From DASUPK01 sp963821705 (GTDB lineage Bacteria > Actinomycetota > Thermoleophilia > Solirubrobacterales > 70-9), in the NCBI GenBank assembly GCA_963821705.1, contig CAWGEV010000005.1, forward strand, positions 310,001-374,000: a stretch of DNA of 64,000 bases. The letters run 5' to 3'. Each line of letters starts with the position of its first letter. Position 1 is the stretch's first letter. The translations under genes were made by a program, and so were the position numbers. This document shows, in pieces, positions 40,079 through 48,547 of the stretch. The notes under the pieces were generated by a model. The model searched no databases and was not told the DNA's origin. It was given only the letters and a program-made list of their open reading frames with translations.

Positions 40079-41430
40079 TGCGCTGGCTCCTCGTCAAGGA
40101 CCTGCAGTTGCTGCGGCGCTCCCCGCTGGTCACCGGGCTGCTGGTCGTCTACCCGATCGTCCTCGCCGTCCTGATCGGATTGGCGATCTCGCGGAGCCCC
40201 GAGAAGCCCCGGGTCGCCTTCCTCAATCAGATTCCCTCGGGGGGCGGCCTCAGCCTGGGCGCCGGAGGCTTCAGCCAGGACGAGGCTCGCCGCCAACTTT
40301 GCGCCAAGATCGACTGCGTTGACGTCTCGAGCCGCGCCGAGGCCATCCAGAAGGTGAAGGACGGCGACGTGCTCGGTGGCTTGATCCTGCCGGCGGACTT
40401 CATCAGCAAGCTGCAGGCCGAGCTCAGCACGAACGGGACGCAGCCGGCGACCGTCGATGTGATCGTCAACAACGACGATCCGCTCAAGGCGCAGGTCGTC
40501 AACGACAGGATCAACTCGCTGCTCACCCAGGCCAACCTGCTGCTCTCGCAGAAGATCAGCGGCGTCGCAGCCAACTACGAGCAGATTCTGGCCAACGGCG
40601 GCGAGTTCCAGATCCCCTTCCTCAACCAGACCGTCCACATCCTCGGGCTGCAGAAGGCGACTCAGCTGCTCGACTCCGTCCAGGGGAGCCTGCCGCCGCA
40701 GCAGCGGAGCAAGGTGGCCCGGGTCAGCGAGTTCGCCCGACTGGCGCGGTCCAACCTCGCCCTGGCCAACAGCCTGCTGGCGTCGGTTCGTCAGCCGATC
40801 GCCGTCGACAAGCAGGTGATCGCCGGGAGCATCCCGCCCCTCGACACCTTCGCGGTCGCGGTCGCGGCGGCGATCACGCTGCTGTTCGTCACCGTGCTCC
40901 TGGTCTCGGGGTCGCTGGCACTGGAGCGCGAGGAGAACACCTTCACCCGCCTCACCCGGGGGCTCGTCAGCCGCACCGGCCTGCTCGTCGAGAAGGCCAC
41001 CCTGGGGACCGCGGCCGCGCTGGTGGTCACCCTCCTGATGCTCGTGGCGATCACGCCGTTCGAGTCCATCTCGTGGAGCCGGATATACCTGATCGTGCCG
41101 GCGATCCTGCTCGCCGGGGCGGCGTCGTCCGGCCTCGGACTGGCGATCGGGGCGGCTGCGAGGGAGGTGCGCGCGAGCGCGCTGCTCGCCTTCGCCCTGG
41201 CCCTGCCGGTCGCCTTCATCTCCCTCGTGCCCTCCGGCACCGTCAGCAAGGGCCTGCTCGACGTGATCCACGTGATCGCCGGCGCGTTCCCGTTCCGCCC
41301 GGCGGTCGACGCCCTCTCAGGAGCCCTCTCGAGCAGCGGCCCCTCGCTGAGCGGCCCGCTGCTCCATCTCGCGCTCCTGACCGTGGCGTATCTGCTCCTC
41401 GCTCGTGTGGCCTTGCGCCGCTTCGCGTAA
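40078..41430 (+). CDS. ABC-2 type permease
   Basis: 450 aa. One N-terminal helix (about 18-38), then a large extracytoplasmic domain of about 220 residues (VNNDDPLKAQVVNDRINSLL region), then five helices in the C-terminal half ending VAYLLLARVALRRFA. This is the YhgE/NatB-like exporter layout. Co-translated with the ATPase. Confidence 0.9.
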   Translation: MRWLLVKDLQLLRRSPLVTGLLVVYPIVLAVLIGLAISRSPEKPRVAFLNQIPSGGGLSLGAGGFSQDEARRQLCAKIDCVDVSSRAEAIQKVKDGDVLGGLILPADFISKLQAELSTNGTQPATVDVIVNNDDPLKAQVVNDRINSLLTQANLLLSQKISGVAANYEQILANGGEFQIPFLNQTVHILGLQKATQLLDSVQGSLPPQQRSKVARVSEFARLARSNLALANSLLASVRQPIAVDKQVIAGSIPPLDTFAVAVAAAITLLFVTVLLVSGSLALEREENTFTRLTRGLVSRTGLLVEKATLGTAAALVVTLLMLVAITPFESISWSRIYLIVPAILLAGAASSGLGLAIGAAAREVRASALLAFALALPVAFISLVPSGTVSKGLLDVIHVIAGAFPFRPAVDALSGALSSSGPSLSGPLLHLALLTVAYLLLARVALRRFA

Positions 41431-41467
41431 GCGTCTCTGTGCGGGTGGCACTACGCCGGTTCACCTG

Positions 41468-41563
41468 AGCGCCGATCGGGCGGGTGGCGCCGAATTTCAC
41501 GCTCGACACGCGCCCTTGCGCGTGTCGATGAAATTCGGCGACAGGACCCGCCCGCCTGGCGCT
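41468..41563 (+). repeat. Nested hairpin element, copy B (upstream of hemB)
   Basis: AGCGCC (41468-41473) pairs with GGCGCT (41558-41563), then GGGCGGGT (41478-41485) with ACCCGCCC (41546-41553). The internal loop gg/acagg follows. Then come CGCCGAATTTCA (41488-41499) with TGAAATTCGGCG (41529-41540), a 3-nt bulge, and TCGACACGCG (41503-41512) with CGCGTGTCGA (41519-41528) around a 6-nt loop. The conserved parts (GGGTggCGCCG and CGGCGacaggACCC) are identical to copy A. The outer four base pairs differ in both arms and still pair. It occupies most of the spacer between the ABC permease and hemB. Confidence 0.7.
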
Positions 41564-41576
41564 TAGGGCGCCGCCC

Positions 41577-41582
41577 TAGAAT
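41577..41582 (+). promoter_or_regulatory. -10 box TAGAAT of hemB (leaderless type)
   Basis: TAGAAT ends seven nt before the GTG at 41590, immediately downstream of hairpin copy B, so that hairpin is not in the hemB mRNA if this promoter is used. Confidence 0.55.
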
Positions 41583-41589
41583 CAGGCGG

Positions 41590-42579
41590 GTGAGCTTTCC
41601 CGTGACAAGGCTGCGGCGCCTCCGCCGCACCGAGCCCCTGCGGGACCTGGTCCGCGAGACCGACCTGACCGCCGACCACCTCGTCCAGCCCCTCTTCATC
41701 ACGGCGGGTGAGGGCGTTCGGGAGCCGATCGCCTCCATGCCGGGCATGGAGCGCCTCTCCATCTCCGAGGCCGTCGCCGAGGTGACCGAGATCGCCGCCG
41801 CCGGCGTGCGGGCGGTGCTCCTCTTCGGGATCCCCGCGACGAAGGACGACGTCGGCAGCGAGGCCTACGACGACGAGGGCGTCGTCCAGATGGCGGTGCG
41901 GGCGCTCAAGGAGGCCCATCCCGAGATCGTCGTGATCACGGACGTCTGTCTCTGCGAGTACACCTCGCACGGGCACTGCGGGATCGTCCAGGAGGGCGAG
42001 GTCGACAACGACCTGACGCTGGAGCTCTTGGCCAAGACGGCGATCTCCCACGCGGCCGCCGGCGCGGATGCCGTGGCGCCGAGCGACATGATGGACGGGC
42101 GGGTCGGCGCGATTCGCAACCAGCTCGACGAGGAGGGACACTCCTCGCTGCCGATCATCGCCTACAGCGCCAAGTACGCCTCGGCCTTCTACGGGCCGTT
42201 CCGCGAGGCCGCCGGCTCGACCCCCGAGTTCGGCGACCGGCGCGGCTACCAGATGAACCCGGCCAACGCCAACGAGGCCGTCCGGGAGGCGAAGCTCGAC
42301 CTCGAGGAGGGGGCCGACGTCGTCATGGTGAAGCCCGCGCTGCCGTATCTCGACGTGATCCGCCGGGTGAAGGACGCCACCGGCGCCCCGCTGGCCGCGT
42401 ACCACGTCGGCGGCGAGTACTCGATGCTCAAGGCCGCGGCCGCGAACGGGTGGATCGACGAGCGCGCCGCTGCGATGGAGTCGCTCACCGCGATCCGCCG
42501 CGCGGGGGCCGACATGATCATCACCTACTTCGCGAAGGACGCCGCCGCCTGGCTCGCCTCGGAGGCGGCGCGACGGTGA
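41590..42579 (+). CDS. hemB: Delta-aminolevulinic acid dehydratase (porphobilinogen synthase)
   Basis: Condenses two 5-aminolevulinates to porphobilinogen. 329 aa. Zinc-site cysteines in DVCLCEYTSHGHCG, so the zinc-dependent type. Schiff-base lysines in YSAKYASAFYGPF and VMVKPALPYLD. GTG start at 41590; its TGA overlaps the GTG of the next gene. First of a three-gene tetrapyrrole operon. Confidence 0.96.
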   Translation: MSFPVTRLRRLRRTEPLRDLVRETDLTADHLVQPLFITAGEGVREPIASMPGMERLSISEAVAEVTEIAAAGVRAVLLFGIPATKDDVGSEAYDDEGVVQMAVRALKEAHPEIVVITDVCLCEYTSHGHCGIVQEGEVDNDLTLELLAKTAISHAAAGADAVAPSDMMDGRVGAIRNQLDEEGHSSLPIIAYSAKYASAFYGPFREAAGSTPEFGDRRGYQMNPANANEAVREAKLDLEEGADVVMVKPALPYLDVIRRVKDATGAPLAAYHVGGEYSMLKAAAANGWIDERAAAMESLTAIRRAGADMIITYFAKDAAAWLASEAARR

Positions 42580-43679
42580 ACAGGGCGACCGACGGGATCA
42601 CCACCGCGTCCGCGACGCCGAAGCTCCGCTCCCGGAAGGGCGGAGCGGCGGTTCCGCTCGACGAGACCGATAAGCGCCTCATGAACCTGCTCCAGTCGAG
42701 CTACCCGCTCGAGGCGGAGCCCTTCGGGCTGATCGCCGCCGAGGCCGAGCTCGAGACCGACGAGGTCAAGGCTCGGACCCAGCGGCTCCTGGACGAGCGG
42801 ATCATCCGCGAGATCACCCCGATCTTCGACACCCGCGCCCTCGGCTTCAGCTCGATGCTGGTTGCGGCCAAGGTCGACACCGAGAACCCGCAGCGCGCGG
42901 CGCAGATCATCAACTCCCACCCGGGCGTCTCGCACAACTACCTGCGGACCCACGAATTCAACCTCTGGTTCACGATCGCGACGCCGCCCGACTCCGAGCT
43001 GGGCCTGGAGGGCACCCTGGAGGTCCTGCAGCGGCTCACCGGCGCAGAGTCGATTCGCGAGCTGCCCACGCTCCAGCTCTTCAAGATCAACATGAACCTC
43101 GAGATGGAGGGTGGCACCGAGGAGCTCGCCGCGTCGGTCGAGGCGGCTCCACCGCGCGAGCTGGACCGCCAGCCCTACGACGAGACCGACATCGCGGTGA
43201 TCCGCGCCCTGCAGGGCCCGATGGAGGTCACTGACCGGCCCTACGACGCCGCCGCCGGGGAGGCCGGGATGAGCACCGACGAGCTTCTTCAGCACCTGCG
43301 GGGGATGGTCGACCGCAAGCTCCTGCGCCGGGTCGCGGCGATCCTCTATCACCGCCGCGCCGGCTTCTCGGCCAACGGCATGGGCGTCTGGCGGGTTCCG
43401 GAGGACCGGATCCTCGAGGTCGGCGCCCGCATGGCCGCGGTCCGCGGGATCTCCCACTGCTACCAGCGCCCCACCTACCCGGACTGGCCCTACAGCGTCT
43501 TCACGATGGCCCACGGCCGCTCCAAGGAGGAGTGCGACGCGATCCTGGACGGGATCGCCGAGGAGCACGACCTCCACGGCGACGATCGGGCGGTCCTCTA
43601 CTCCTCGACGGAGTTCAAGAAGATCCGCCTGCACTACTTCACCGACGACTACGCCCGCTGGGAGGCTGAGCACTCATAA
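42576..43679 (+). CDS. Fused two-domain siroheme decarboxylase-like (AhbA-AhbB / Lrp-AsnC type) protein
   Basis: 367 aa, two homologous halves. The first (about 25-180) has LDETDKRLMNLLQSSYPLE, PFGLIAAEAEL, GVSHNYLRTHEFNLWFTIA and TLQLFKINMNLE. The second (about 200-365) has YDETDIAVIRALQGP, GISHCYQRPTYPDWPYSVFT and SSTEFKKIRLHYF. These are the AhbA and AhbB patterns, which together decarboxylate siroheme to didecarboxysiroheme; they are usually separate genes and often misnamed AsnC regulators. GTG start overlaps the hemB stop. The location between hemB and hemL supports a tetrapyrrole role. Confidence 0.82.
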   Translation: MNRATDGITTASATPKLRSRKGGAAVPLDETDKRLMNLLQSSYPLEAEPFGLIAAEAELETDEVKARTQRLLDERIIREITPIFDTRALGFSSMLVAAKVDTENPQRAAQIINSHPGVSHNYLRTHEFNLWFTIATPPDSELGLEGTLEVLQRLTGAESIRELPTLQLFKINMNLEMEGGTEELAASVEAAPPRELDRQPYDETDIAVIRALQGPMEVTDRPYDAAAGEAGMSTDELLQHLRGMVDRKLLRRVAAILYHRRAGFSANGMGVWRVPEDRILEVGARMAAVRGISHCYQRPTYPDWPYSVFTMAHGRSKEECDAILDGIAEEHDLHGDDRAVLYSSTEFKKIRLHYFTDDYARWEAEHS

Positions 43680-44944
43680 GCCGGTCGGAGGAGCTGTACC
43701 GGCGAGCTCTCGAGGTCCTGCCGGGTGGGGTCAACTCCCCGGTGCGGGCGATGCGCTCGATCGGCCGCGACCCGATCTTCATCGAGCGCGGCGAGGGCCC
43801 CTACATCTGGGACGTCGACGGCAACCGCTACGTCGACTGGGTCTCCTCCTGGGGACCGCTGATCCTCGGACACGCCGACCCCCTGGTCGTCGAGGCGATC
43901 CGGCAGGCCGCCGGCCGCGGCACCAGCTACGGAGCGCCGACCGAGGGGGAGGTGGATCTCGCCCGGGCGGTGACCGAGCGCTTCGCGAGCGTCGAGATGA
44001 TCCGGATGACGAGCTCGGGCACGGAGGCCACGATGTCGGCGCTTCGCCTGGCGCGCGCGGTCACCGGGCGAACCACGATCCTGAAGTTCGCCGGCGCCTA
44101 CCACGGGCACGTCGATGGGCTGCTCGCCGAGGCGGGCTCCGGCCTCGCGACGGCGGGGGTACCGGCCAGCCCCGGAGTGACGGAGGCGCAGGCGTCCGAC
44201 ACCGTGATCGTGCCCTGGAACGACGAGGAGGCCACGGCGGAGGCGATCTCGCGTGGCCGCCCCGCCGCCGTGATCGCGGAGCCGATCCCCGCCAACATGG
44301 GGGTCGTGCCGCCGGACCCCGGCTTCCTGGAGAGCCTGCGGGACAGCACGGCCGAGGCCGGGGCGCTGCTCATCCTCGACGAGGTGATCACCGGCTTCCG
44401 GGTGGCGCGGGGCGGGGCGCAGGAGCTGCTCGGGGTCGAGGCCGACCTGACCGTGATGGGCAAGGTGATCGGGGGCGGGCTGCCGGCCGCCGCCTACGGC
44501 GGCTCCCGGGAGCTCATGGAGCGGATCGCGCCCGCAGGCGACGTCTACCAGGCCGGCACCCTGTCCGGAAACCCACTCGCGGTGGCCGCCGGGCTCGCCA
44601 CGCTGCGGAAGCTCGACGGCCCGGCCTACATGGCGATCGAGTCCGCCACCGCGAGGCTCGCCGCCGGCCTGCGACAGGCAGCCGGCGACCGGCCCGTGCA
44701 GGTGAGCAGCGTCCCGGGCCTGGTCACCGTGTTCTTCAGCCCCGACCCGGTTCGCGACTTCGCGGGAGCGCAGGCCTGCGACGCGGAGGCCTACGGCCGC
44801 TTCTGCCGGTCGATGCTGGAGCGCGGGGTCTACCCGCCGCCCTCCCAGTTCGAGGCGTGGTTTCCGTCGCTCGCGCACGACGAGGAGGCGGTCGACCACA
44901 CCATCGCGGCCGCCGCCGAGGCGTTCGAGCGCGCCATCGCCTGA
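43676..44944 (+). CDS. hemL: Glutamate-1-semialdehyde 2,1-aminomutase (ATA start proposed)
   Basis: PLP enzyme making 5-aminolevulinate in the C5 pathway. 422 aa. SEELYRRALEVLPGGVNSPV at the N-terminus, SSGTEATMSALRLAR, VIAEPIPANMGVV, and catalytic Lys in MGKVIGGGLPAAAYGG. The conserved N-terminus begins before the first NTG (GTG 43742). In frame, ATA at 43676-43678 overlaps the TAA of the previous gene as ATAA, exactly where an ATGA overlap would be expected, and GGGAGG lies 10 nt ahead. CTG further in would cut conserved residues. So the start is ATA, or a G-to-A change from ATG. Confidence 0.93.
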   Translation: MSRSEELYRRALEVLPGGVNSPVRAMRSIGRDPIFIERGEGPYIWDVDGNRYVDWVSSWGPLILGHADPLVVEAIRQAAGRGTSYGAPTEGEVDLARAVTERFASVEMIRMTSSGTEATMSALRLARAVTGRTTILKFAGAYHGHVDGLLAEAGSGLATAGVPASPGVTEAQASDTVIVPWNDEEATAEAISRGRPAAVIAEPIPANMGVVPPDPGFLESLRDSTAEAGALLILDEVITGFRVARGGAQELLGVEADLTVMGKVIGGGLPAAAYGGSRELMERIAPAGDVYQAGTLSGNPLAVAAGLATLRKLDGPAYMAIESATARLAAGLRQAAGDRPVQVSSVPGLVTVFFSPDPVRDFAGAQACDAEAYGRFCRSMLERGVYPPPSQFEAWFPSLAHDEEAVDHTIAAAAEAFERAIA

Positions 44945-44954
44945 GCCTCGCCTC

Positions 44955-44960
44955 TAATCT
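44955..44960 (+). promoter_or_regulatory. -10-like TAATCT
   Basis: TANNNT box ending 11 nt before the ATG at 44972; may start the qcr transcript. Confidence 0.35.
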
Positions 44961-44971
44961 CGGAGCTGAGC

Positions 44972-45583
44972 ATGACCTCGACTGCGACCGCTCTCGCCAC
45001 TCTCTCGGCGCTCCTGCGCGACGGCAAGAACGTGATCTCGTCGTATGTCCGCGATTCCGACGACGAGGCGGCCCTGGGGGCGCTCGCCGGGGCCGGCCCC
45101 CGCGCCGCCGCCGCCCCGGACGAGTACATGCTGCTGGTCGAGGCGATCCGGGAGGGCTATCTCCTCCATTACGAGACGCCGAGGCTGATCGACGGAGCCG
45201 ACGAGGACCTGAGGCTGCTGGCCGGCGACTACCTCTACGCCCTCGGCCTGGAGCGGCTCGCCGCGAGGGGGGACCTGGAGGCGGTCCGGGAGCTCGCCGA
45301 CCTGATCAGCCTCTCGGCGCAGGTGCACGCCGAGAACGCGCGGGGAGCCGCGAACGGCCGAGCGGGCGCTCTCTGGCTCGCGGCGACCGTCGCCGTCGGA
45401 GCGGGATCGACACCGGAGCACGAGCGGGCGAAGGAGGCGCTGCGCCGCGACGAGCCCGAGGCGGTCCGGTTGCTGATCGACGGCGCGGCCGGGACGGCCG
45501 CCGGGGCGGGCATGGGTGACGTGTTGGCCGTCGCAGCCGAGTCGATAGGCTTCCCCGCCGAGGACGTCCGGAAACGTGGCTGA
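44972..45583 (+). CDS. Unknown protein with weak polyprenyl-synthase-like stretch
   Basis: 203 aa, all-helical, Ala/Leu/Glu-rich. The stretch LRLLAGDYLYALGLERLAARGD resembles the [LV]LAGDYL[FY]A helix of polyprenyl diphosphate synthases or their small subunits, but no Asp-rich motif is present. It overlaps qcrA by eight nt, so it is co-transcribed with the reductase genes; a polyprenyl synthase lies four genes downstream. I do not assign a function. It could be a structural or assembly partner. Confidence 0.65.
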   Translation: MTSTATALATLSALLRDGKNVISSYVRDSDDEAALGALAGAGPRAAAAPDEYMLLVEAIREGYLLHYETPRLIDGADEDLRLLAGDYLYALGLERLAARGDLEAVRELADLISLSAQVHAENARGAANGRAGALWLAATVAVGAGSTPEHERAKEALRRDEPEAVRLLIDGAAGTAAGAGMGDVLAVAAESIGFPAEDVRKRG

Positions 45584-46259
45584 CGAGGGAAACGACAAGC
45601 CGGGGAAGAAGGGCCTACCCAGCCCGGACCCCGCGGGCTACTTCGAGGGCGAGACCATGACCCGGCGGACCGCCTTCACCGTCGGTGGCCAGGCGCTGGG
45701 AGGCATCGCCGGGCTCGCCATCGTGCTGCCCGCGATCGGCTTCGCCGCGGCCCCCCTGTTCGAGCAGGAGAAGGAGCCTTGGCAGTCGGTTGGTCCGACC
45801 TCCGCCTTCTCACCCGACACCTACCGGCCGGTCGTGATCACGGCCGTCGAGGGCATCGGGGAAGCCGGCAAGACGACCGTCTACGTCCGCCAGGGTGATC
45901 CGAACCTGACCGGGCTGCCTTCGGGATACAAGCCTGAGACTTCGAACGAGTTCATCGCGATCACTACTCGCTGTGCTCATCTCGGGTGCCCGGTCAACTT
46001 CGTCCAGGCCGCGCGAAACTTCATCTGCCCCTGTCACGGCGGGGTGTACGGCTTCCTCGGCGAGCGGATCGGCGGTCCGCCGGTGCGCCCGCTCGATCGC
46101 TTCCAGACTCGCGTCGTCAATGGACAGGTCCAGGTCGGCGCCCGTTACAGCGTCACCAACCACTTCGACCCGGTGCGCGCTCGCGACCCCGGCGAGTTCA
46201 CCGGAGGCGTCTGGAACTACCTCTACCCGCCGCGGCCCTCGGTGCCGCCGCCGCCGTAG
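45576..46259 (+). CDS. qcrA: Menaquinol:cytochrome c reductase Rieske iron-sulfur subunit
   Basis: 227 aa. Membrane anchor at about 33-58 preceded by TRRTAFTV, where a twin Arg would fit Tat export (tatA/tatC lie 5 kb away). [2Fe-2S] ligands in CAHLGCPVNF and CPCHGGVYGF. GTG start at 45576. Passes electrons from menaquinol to the c-type haem of QcrC. Confidence 0.95.
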   Translation: MADEGNDKPGKKGLPSPDPAGYFEGETMTRRTAFTVGGQALGGIAGLAIVLPAIGFAAAPLFEQEKEPWQSVGPTSAFSPDTYRPVVITAVEGIGEAGKTTVYVRQGDPNLTGLPSGYKPETSNEFIAITTRCAHLGCPVNFVQAARNFICPCHGGVYGFLGERIGGPPVRPLDRFQTRVVNGQVQVGARYSVTNHFDPVRARDPGEFTGGVWNYLYPPRPSVPPPP

Positions 46260-46268
46260 GAGAGGCTC

Positions 46269-47075
46269 TTGCCCAAGGTTCCGAAACCAGGTCCCATGAC
46301 CCGCCCGGTGAAGCCCGGAGAGCGGTCCAACGGCGCGAACGGGAACGGCGCCAGACCGGTAGACGCCGCCAAGGAGGCCGGCGGCGACGTTCTCGGCTGG
46401 GTCGACGAGCGCACCGGCGGCACGAGCTTCCTCACTGCGCTGCTCTTCCGCAAGGTCCCGAAGGGCACCAACTGGTTCTACACGCTCGGTTCGGCGACCC
46501 TGTTCGCCTTCACCGTGCAGGCGCTGACCGGGGTCTTCCTGGCGATGTACTACACACCGTCGCCGACCCAGGCGTACGGCTCGATCACCCACCTCACCAA
46601 CGACGTCTGGATGGGCGAGTTCGTCCGAGGCATGCACAAGTGGGGCGCCTCGGTGATGATCGTCGTGATCTTCCTGCACATGGGGCGCACCTTCTTCTTC
46701 GGTGCCTACAAGTACCCGCGCGAGCTCAATTGGGTGATCGGAGTCGTTCTGCTGATCCTGACCATGGTCATGGGGCTCACCGGCTACCTGCTGCCGTTCG
46801 ACCAGCGCTCCTACTGGGCGACGATCGTCGCCAACAACATCACGGGTACCGGCCCGGTCCTTGGGCCGTACCTCGCTGACTTCCTGCGTGCCGGCCCCGA
46901 GATCGGCGCCACCACCCTGTCGCGCTTCTACGCCATTCACATGCTGCTCGTTCCGGGGCTGATCATCGCGCTGATCGGGGCGCACCTCTACCTCGTCGTC
47001 AAGCTTGGCACCACGGCGCCTCCCTGGGTGCGCGCTGAGCGGCCCAAGTCCGTGCGCAAGGAGGAAGTCGGTTGA
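46269..47075 (+). CDS. qcrB: Menaquinol:cytochrome c reductase cytochrome b subunit (b6-type)
   Basis: 268 aa, four membrane helices, the N-terminal half of a classical cytochrome b. Paired haem ligands in HKWGASVMIVVIFLHMGR and in FYAIHMLLVPGLIIALIGAH. The first 55 residues are an uncharacteristic Gly/Asn/Pro-rich cytoplasmic extension. TTG start at 46269 with GGAGAGG ahead. Its stop overlaps the qcrC TTG. Confidence 0.94.
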   Translation: MPKVPKPGPMTRPVKPGERSNGANGNGARPVDAAKEAGGDVLGWVDERTGGTSFLTALLFRKVPKGTNWFYTLGSATLFAFTVQALTGVFLAMYYTPSPTQAYGSITHLTNDVWMGEFVRGMHKWGASVMIVVIFLHMGRTFFFGAYKYPRELNWVIGVVLLILTMVMGLTGYLLPFDQRSYWATIVANNITGTGPVLGPYLADFLRAGPEIGATTLSRFYAIHMLLVPGLIIALIGAHLYLVVKLGTTAPPWVRAERPKSVRKEEVG

Positions 47076-47773
47076 ACAAGGCCGAGAAGGAGGCCTATCT
47101 CCGCGAGTACGAGTCCCTCAAGAAGAAGGGCAAGCCATTCTTCCCGTACGCCGTGTTCAAGGACTCGGCGATGTTCCTGATCGTCGTCGTCGTGATCATC
47201 GCCATGTCGATCGTCCTCGGGGCCGAGCAGGGTCCCAAGGCCGACCCGACTACCACGACCTACACGCCGCGGCCGGACTGGTACTTCTACTTCCTCTTCG
47301 AGCTCCTGCGGGTGATCAAGCCGCCATGGGCGGTGCCGATCGCGACCGTCGGGATCCCGACCGTGGCCATGGTGCTGCTCCTGCTGTTGCCGTTCTACGA
47401 CCGCAACGCCGAGCGACGGCCCGAGCGACGGCCGATCGCGACCACGGCCGGGATTCTCGCGATCATTGCGATGGCCTACCTGACGTTCCTGGGCGCCACC
47501 GCGGGCCCCCCGAGCCAGGTCGACCTGAAGACGTCAGCCGCCCTCGAGCCGGGCAAGGAGGTCGTCGCCCAATCGGGCTGCCTCGCCTGTCACAGGCTGG
47601 GCGACAACGGGAACGACGGCCCTGGTCCGGAGCTGACGCAGATCGGCGCGCGGATCCCGCGCGACGCCATCGCACGCTCGCTCGAGGTCGGCCCGAGCAT
47701 CATGCCCTCCTACGCGGCGCTCCCGCCGGCGAAGTTCCAGGCGCTGACGGCCTACCTGGCATCGCTCCACTGA
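47072..47773 (+). CDS. qcrC: Cytochrome b subunit IV fused to cytochrome c
   Basis: 233 aa. Three helices with PDWYFYFLFELLRVIK (the PEWY equivalent at the Qo site) form subunit IV. The C-terminal domain (about 150-233) has one haem site CLACH and a probable Met ligand in SIMPSYAAL. The Bacillus-type qcrABC arrangement, so electrons reach a membrane-bound c haem. TTG start at 47072. Confidence 0.94.
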   Translation: MNKAEKEAYLREYESLKKKGKPFFPYAVFKDSAMFLIVVVVIIAMSIVLGAEQGPKADPTTTTYTPRPDWYFYFLFELLRVIKPPWAVPIATVGIPTVAMVLLLLLPFYDRNAERRPERRPIATTAGILAIIAMAYLTFLGATAGPPSQVDLKTSAALEPGKEVVAQSGCLACHRLGDNGNDGPGPELTQIGARIPRDAIARSLEVGPSIMPSYAALPPAKFQALTAYLASLH

Positions 47774-47784
47774 TCCCCACCGCC

Positions 47785-47790
47785 TAACCT
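47785..47790 (+). promoter_or_regulatory. -10 box TAACCT of menG (leaderless type)
   Basis: TAACCT ends seven nt before the ATG at 47798. Confidence 0.5.
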
Positions 47791-47797
47791 CGCGTCC

Positions 47798-48547
47798 ATG
47801 AGTGTCTCGTCCGGTACCGAGACCGGGAGCGGCGTCCCTCGGCGGGACTCCGAGGAGTTCGCGACCGAGGTCCGCGGCATGTTCGACCGGATCGCCGGGG
47901 TCTACGACCTGATGAACTCGGCGATGACCGCCGGCCTTCATCACCAGTGGCGCCAGCGGGCGGTCGATCGTGCGCAGGTCGGTCCCGGGTCAGACGCACT
48001 TGATGTCTGCTGCGGCACCGGCGACCTGGCCCTGGAGCTGCGCCGCCGGATCGGCCCCGACGGCCGGGTCGTCGGCTCCGACTTCTCCGAGCCGATGCTC
48101 GAGCTCGCCCGCCGCAAGAGCGGGGAGGAGGGGCTGCCGGTGGAGTTCGGCTGGGCCGACGCGCTGGACCTTCCGTATGGCGACGAGAGCTTCGACGCCG
48201 TCACCGTCGGCTTCGGCGCCCGCAACCTCGCCGACCTCGACAGGGGCCTCGCCGAGATGGCGCGGGTGCTGCGCCCCGGCGGGCGGTTGGTGATCCTCGA
48301 GATCACGCGGCCGCAGCGCGAACCTCTGGCGAGCTTCTACTCGCTCTGGTTCGACAGGGTCGTCCCGGTGATCGGCACGCTCGCCGGGGATTCGGACGCG
48401 TACAGCTACCTGCCGAACTCGGTTCGGACCTTTCCGGAGCCGCGGCGCCTGGCGGAGATGATCCACGACGCCGGCTTCACGGAGATCCGCTGGCTGCTCC
48501 TGGCCGGCGGGATCATCGCGATCCACAGCGGGACGAAGTCCGAATGA
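47798..48547 (+). CDS. menG: Demethylmenaquinone methyltransferase
   Basis: SAM-dependent C-methylation, last step of menaquinone synthesis. 249 aa. MFDRIAGVYDLMNSAMTAGLHHQWR, SAM motif DALDVCCGTGDLALEL, FGARNLADLDRGLAEMARVL and NSVRTFPEP are UbiE/MenG blocks. Overlaps the polyprenyl synthase start (ATGA). Located between qcrABC and the side-chain enzyme, so menaquinone is the likely substrate. Confidence 0.94.
   Translation: MSVSSGTETGSGVPRRDSEEFATEVRGMFDRIAGVYDLMNSAMTAGLHHQWRQRAVDRAQVGPGSDALDVCCGTGDLALELRRRIGPDGRVVGSDFSEPMLELARRKSGEEGLPVEFGWADALDLPYGDESFDAVTVGFGARNLADLDRGLAEMARVLRPGGRLVILEITRPQREPLASFYSLWFDRVVPVIGTLAGDSDAYSYLPNSVRTFPEPRRLAEMIHDAGFTEIRWLLLAGGIIAIHSGTKSE

Noticed and set aside
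42576..43679. AsnC/Lrp transcription regulator
   Set aside because: The H-x-Y-x-R-x-H and PTYPDWPY blocks and the hem context match siroheme decarboxylase halves better than a DNA-binding regulator.
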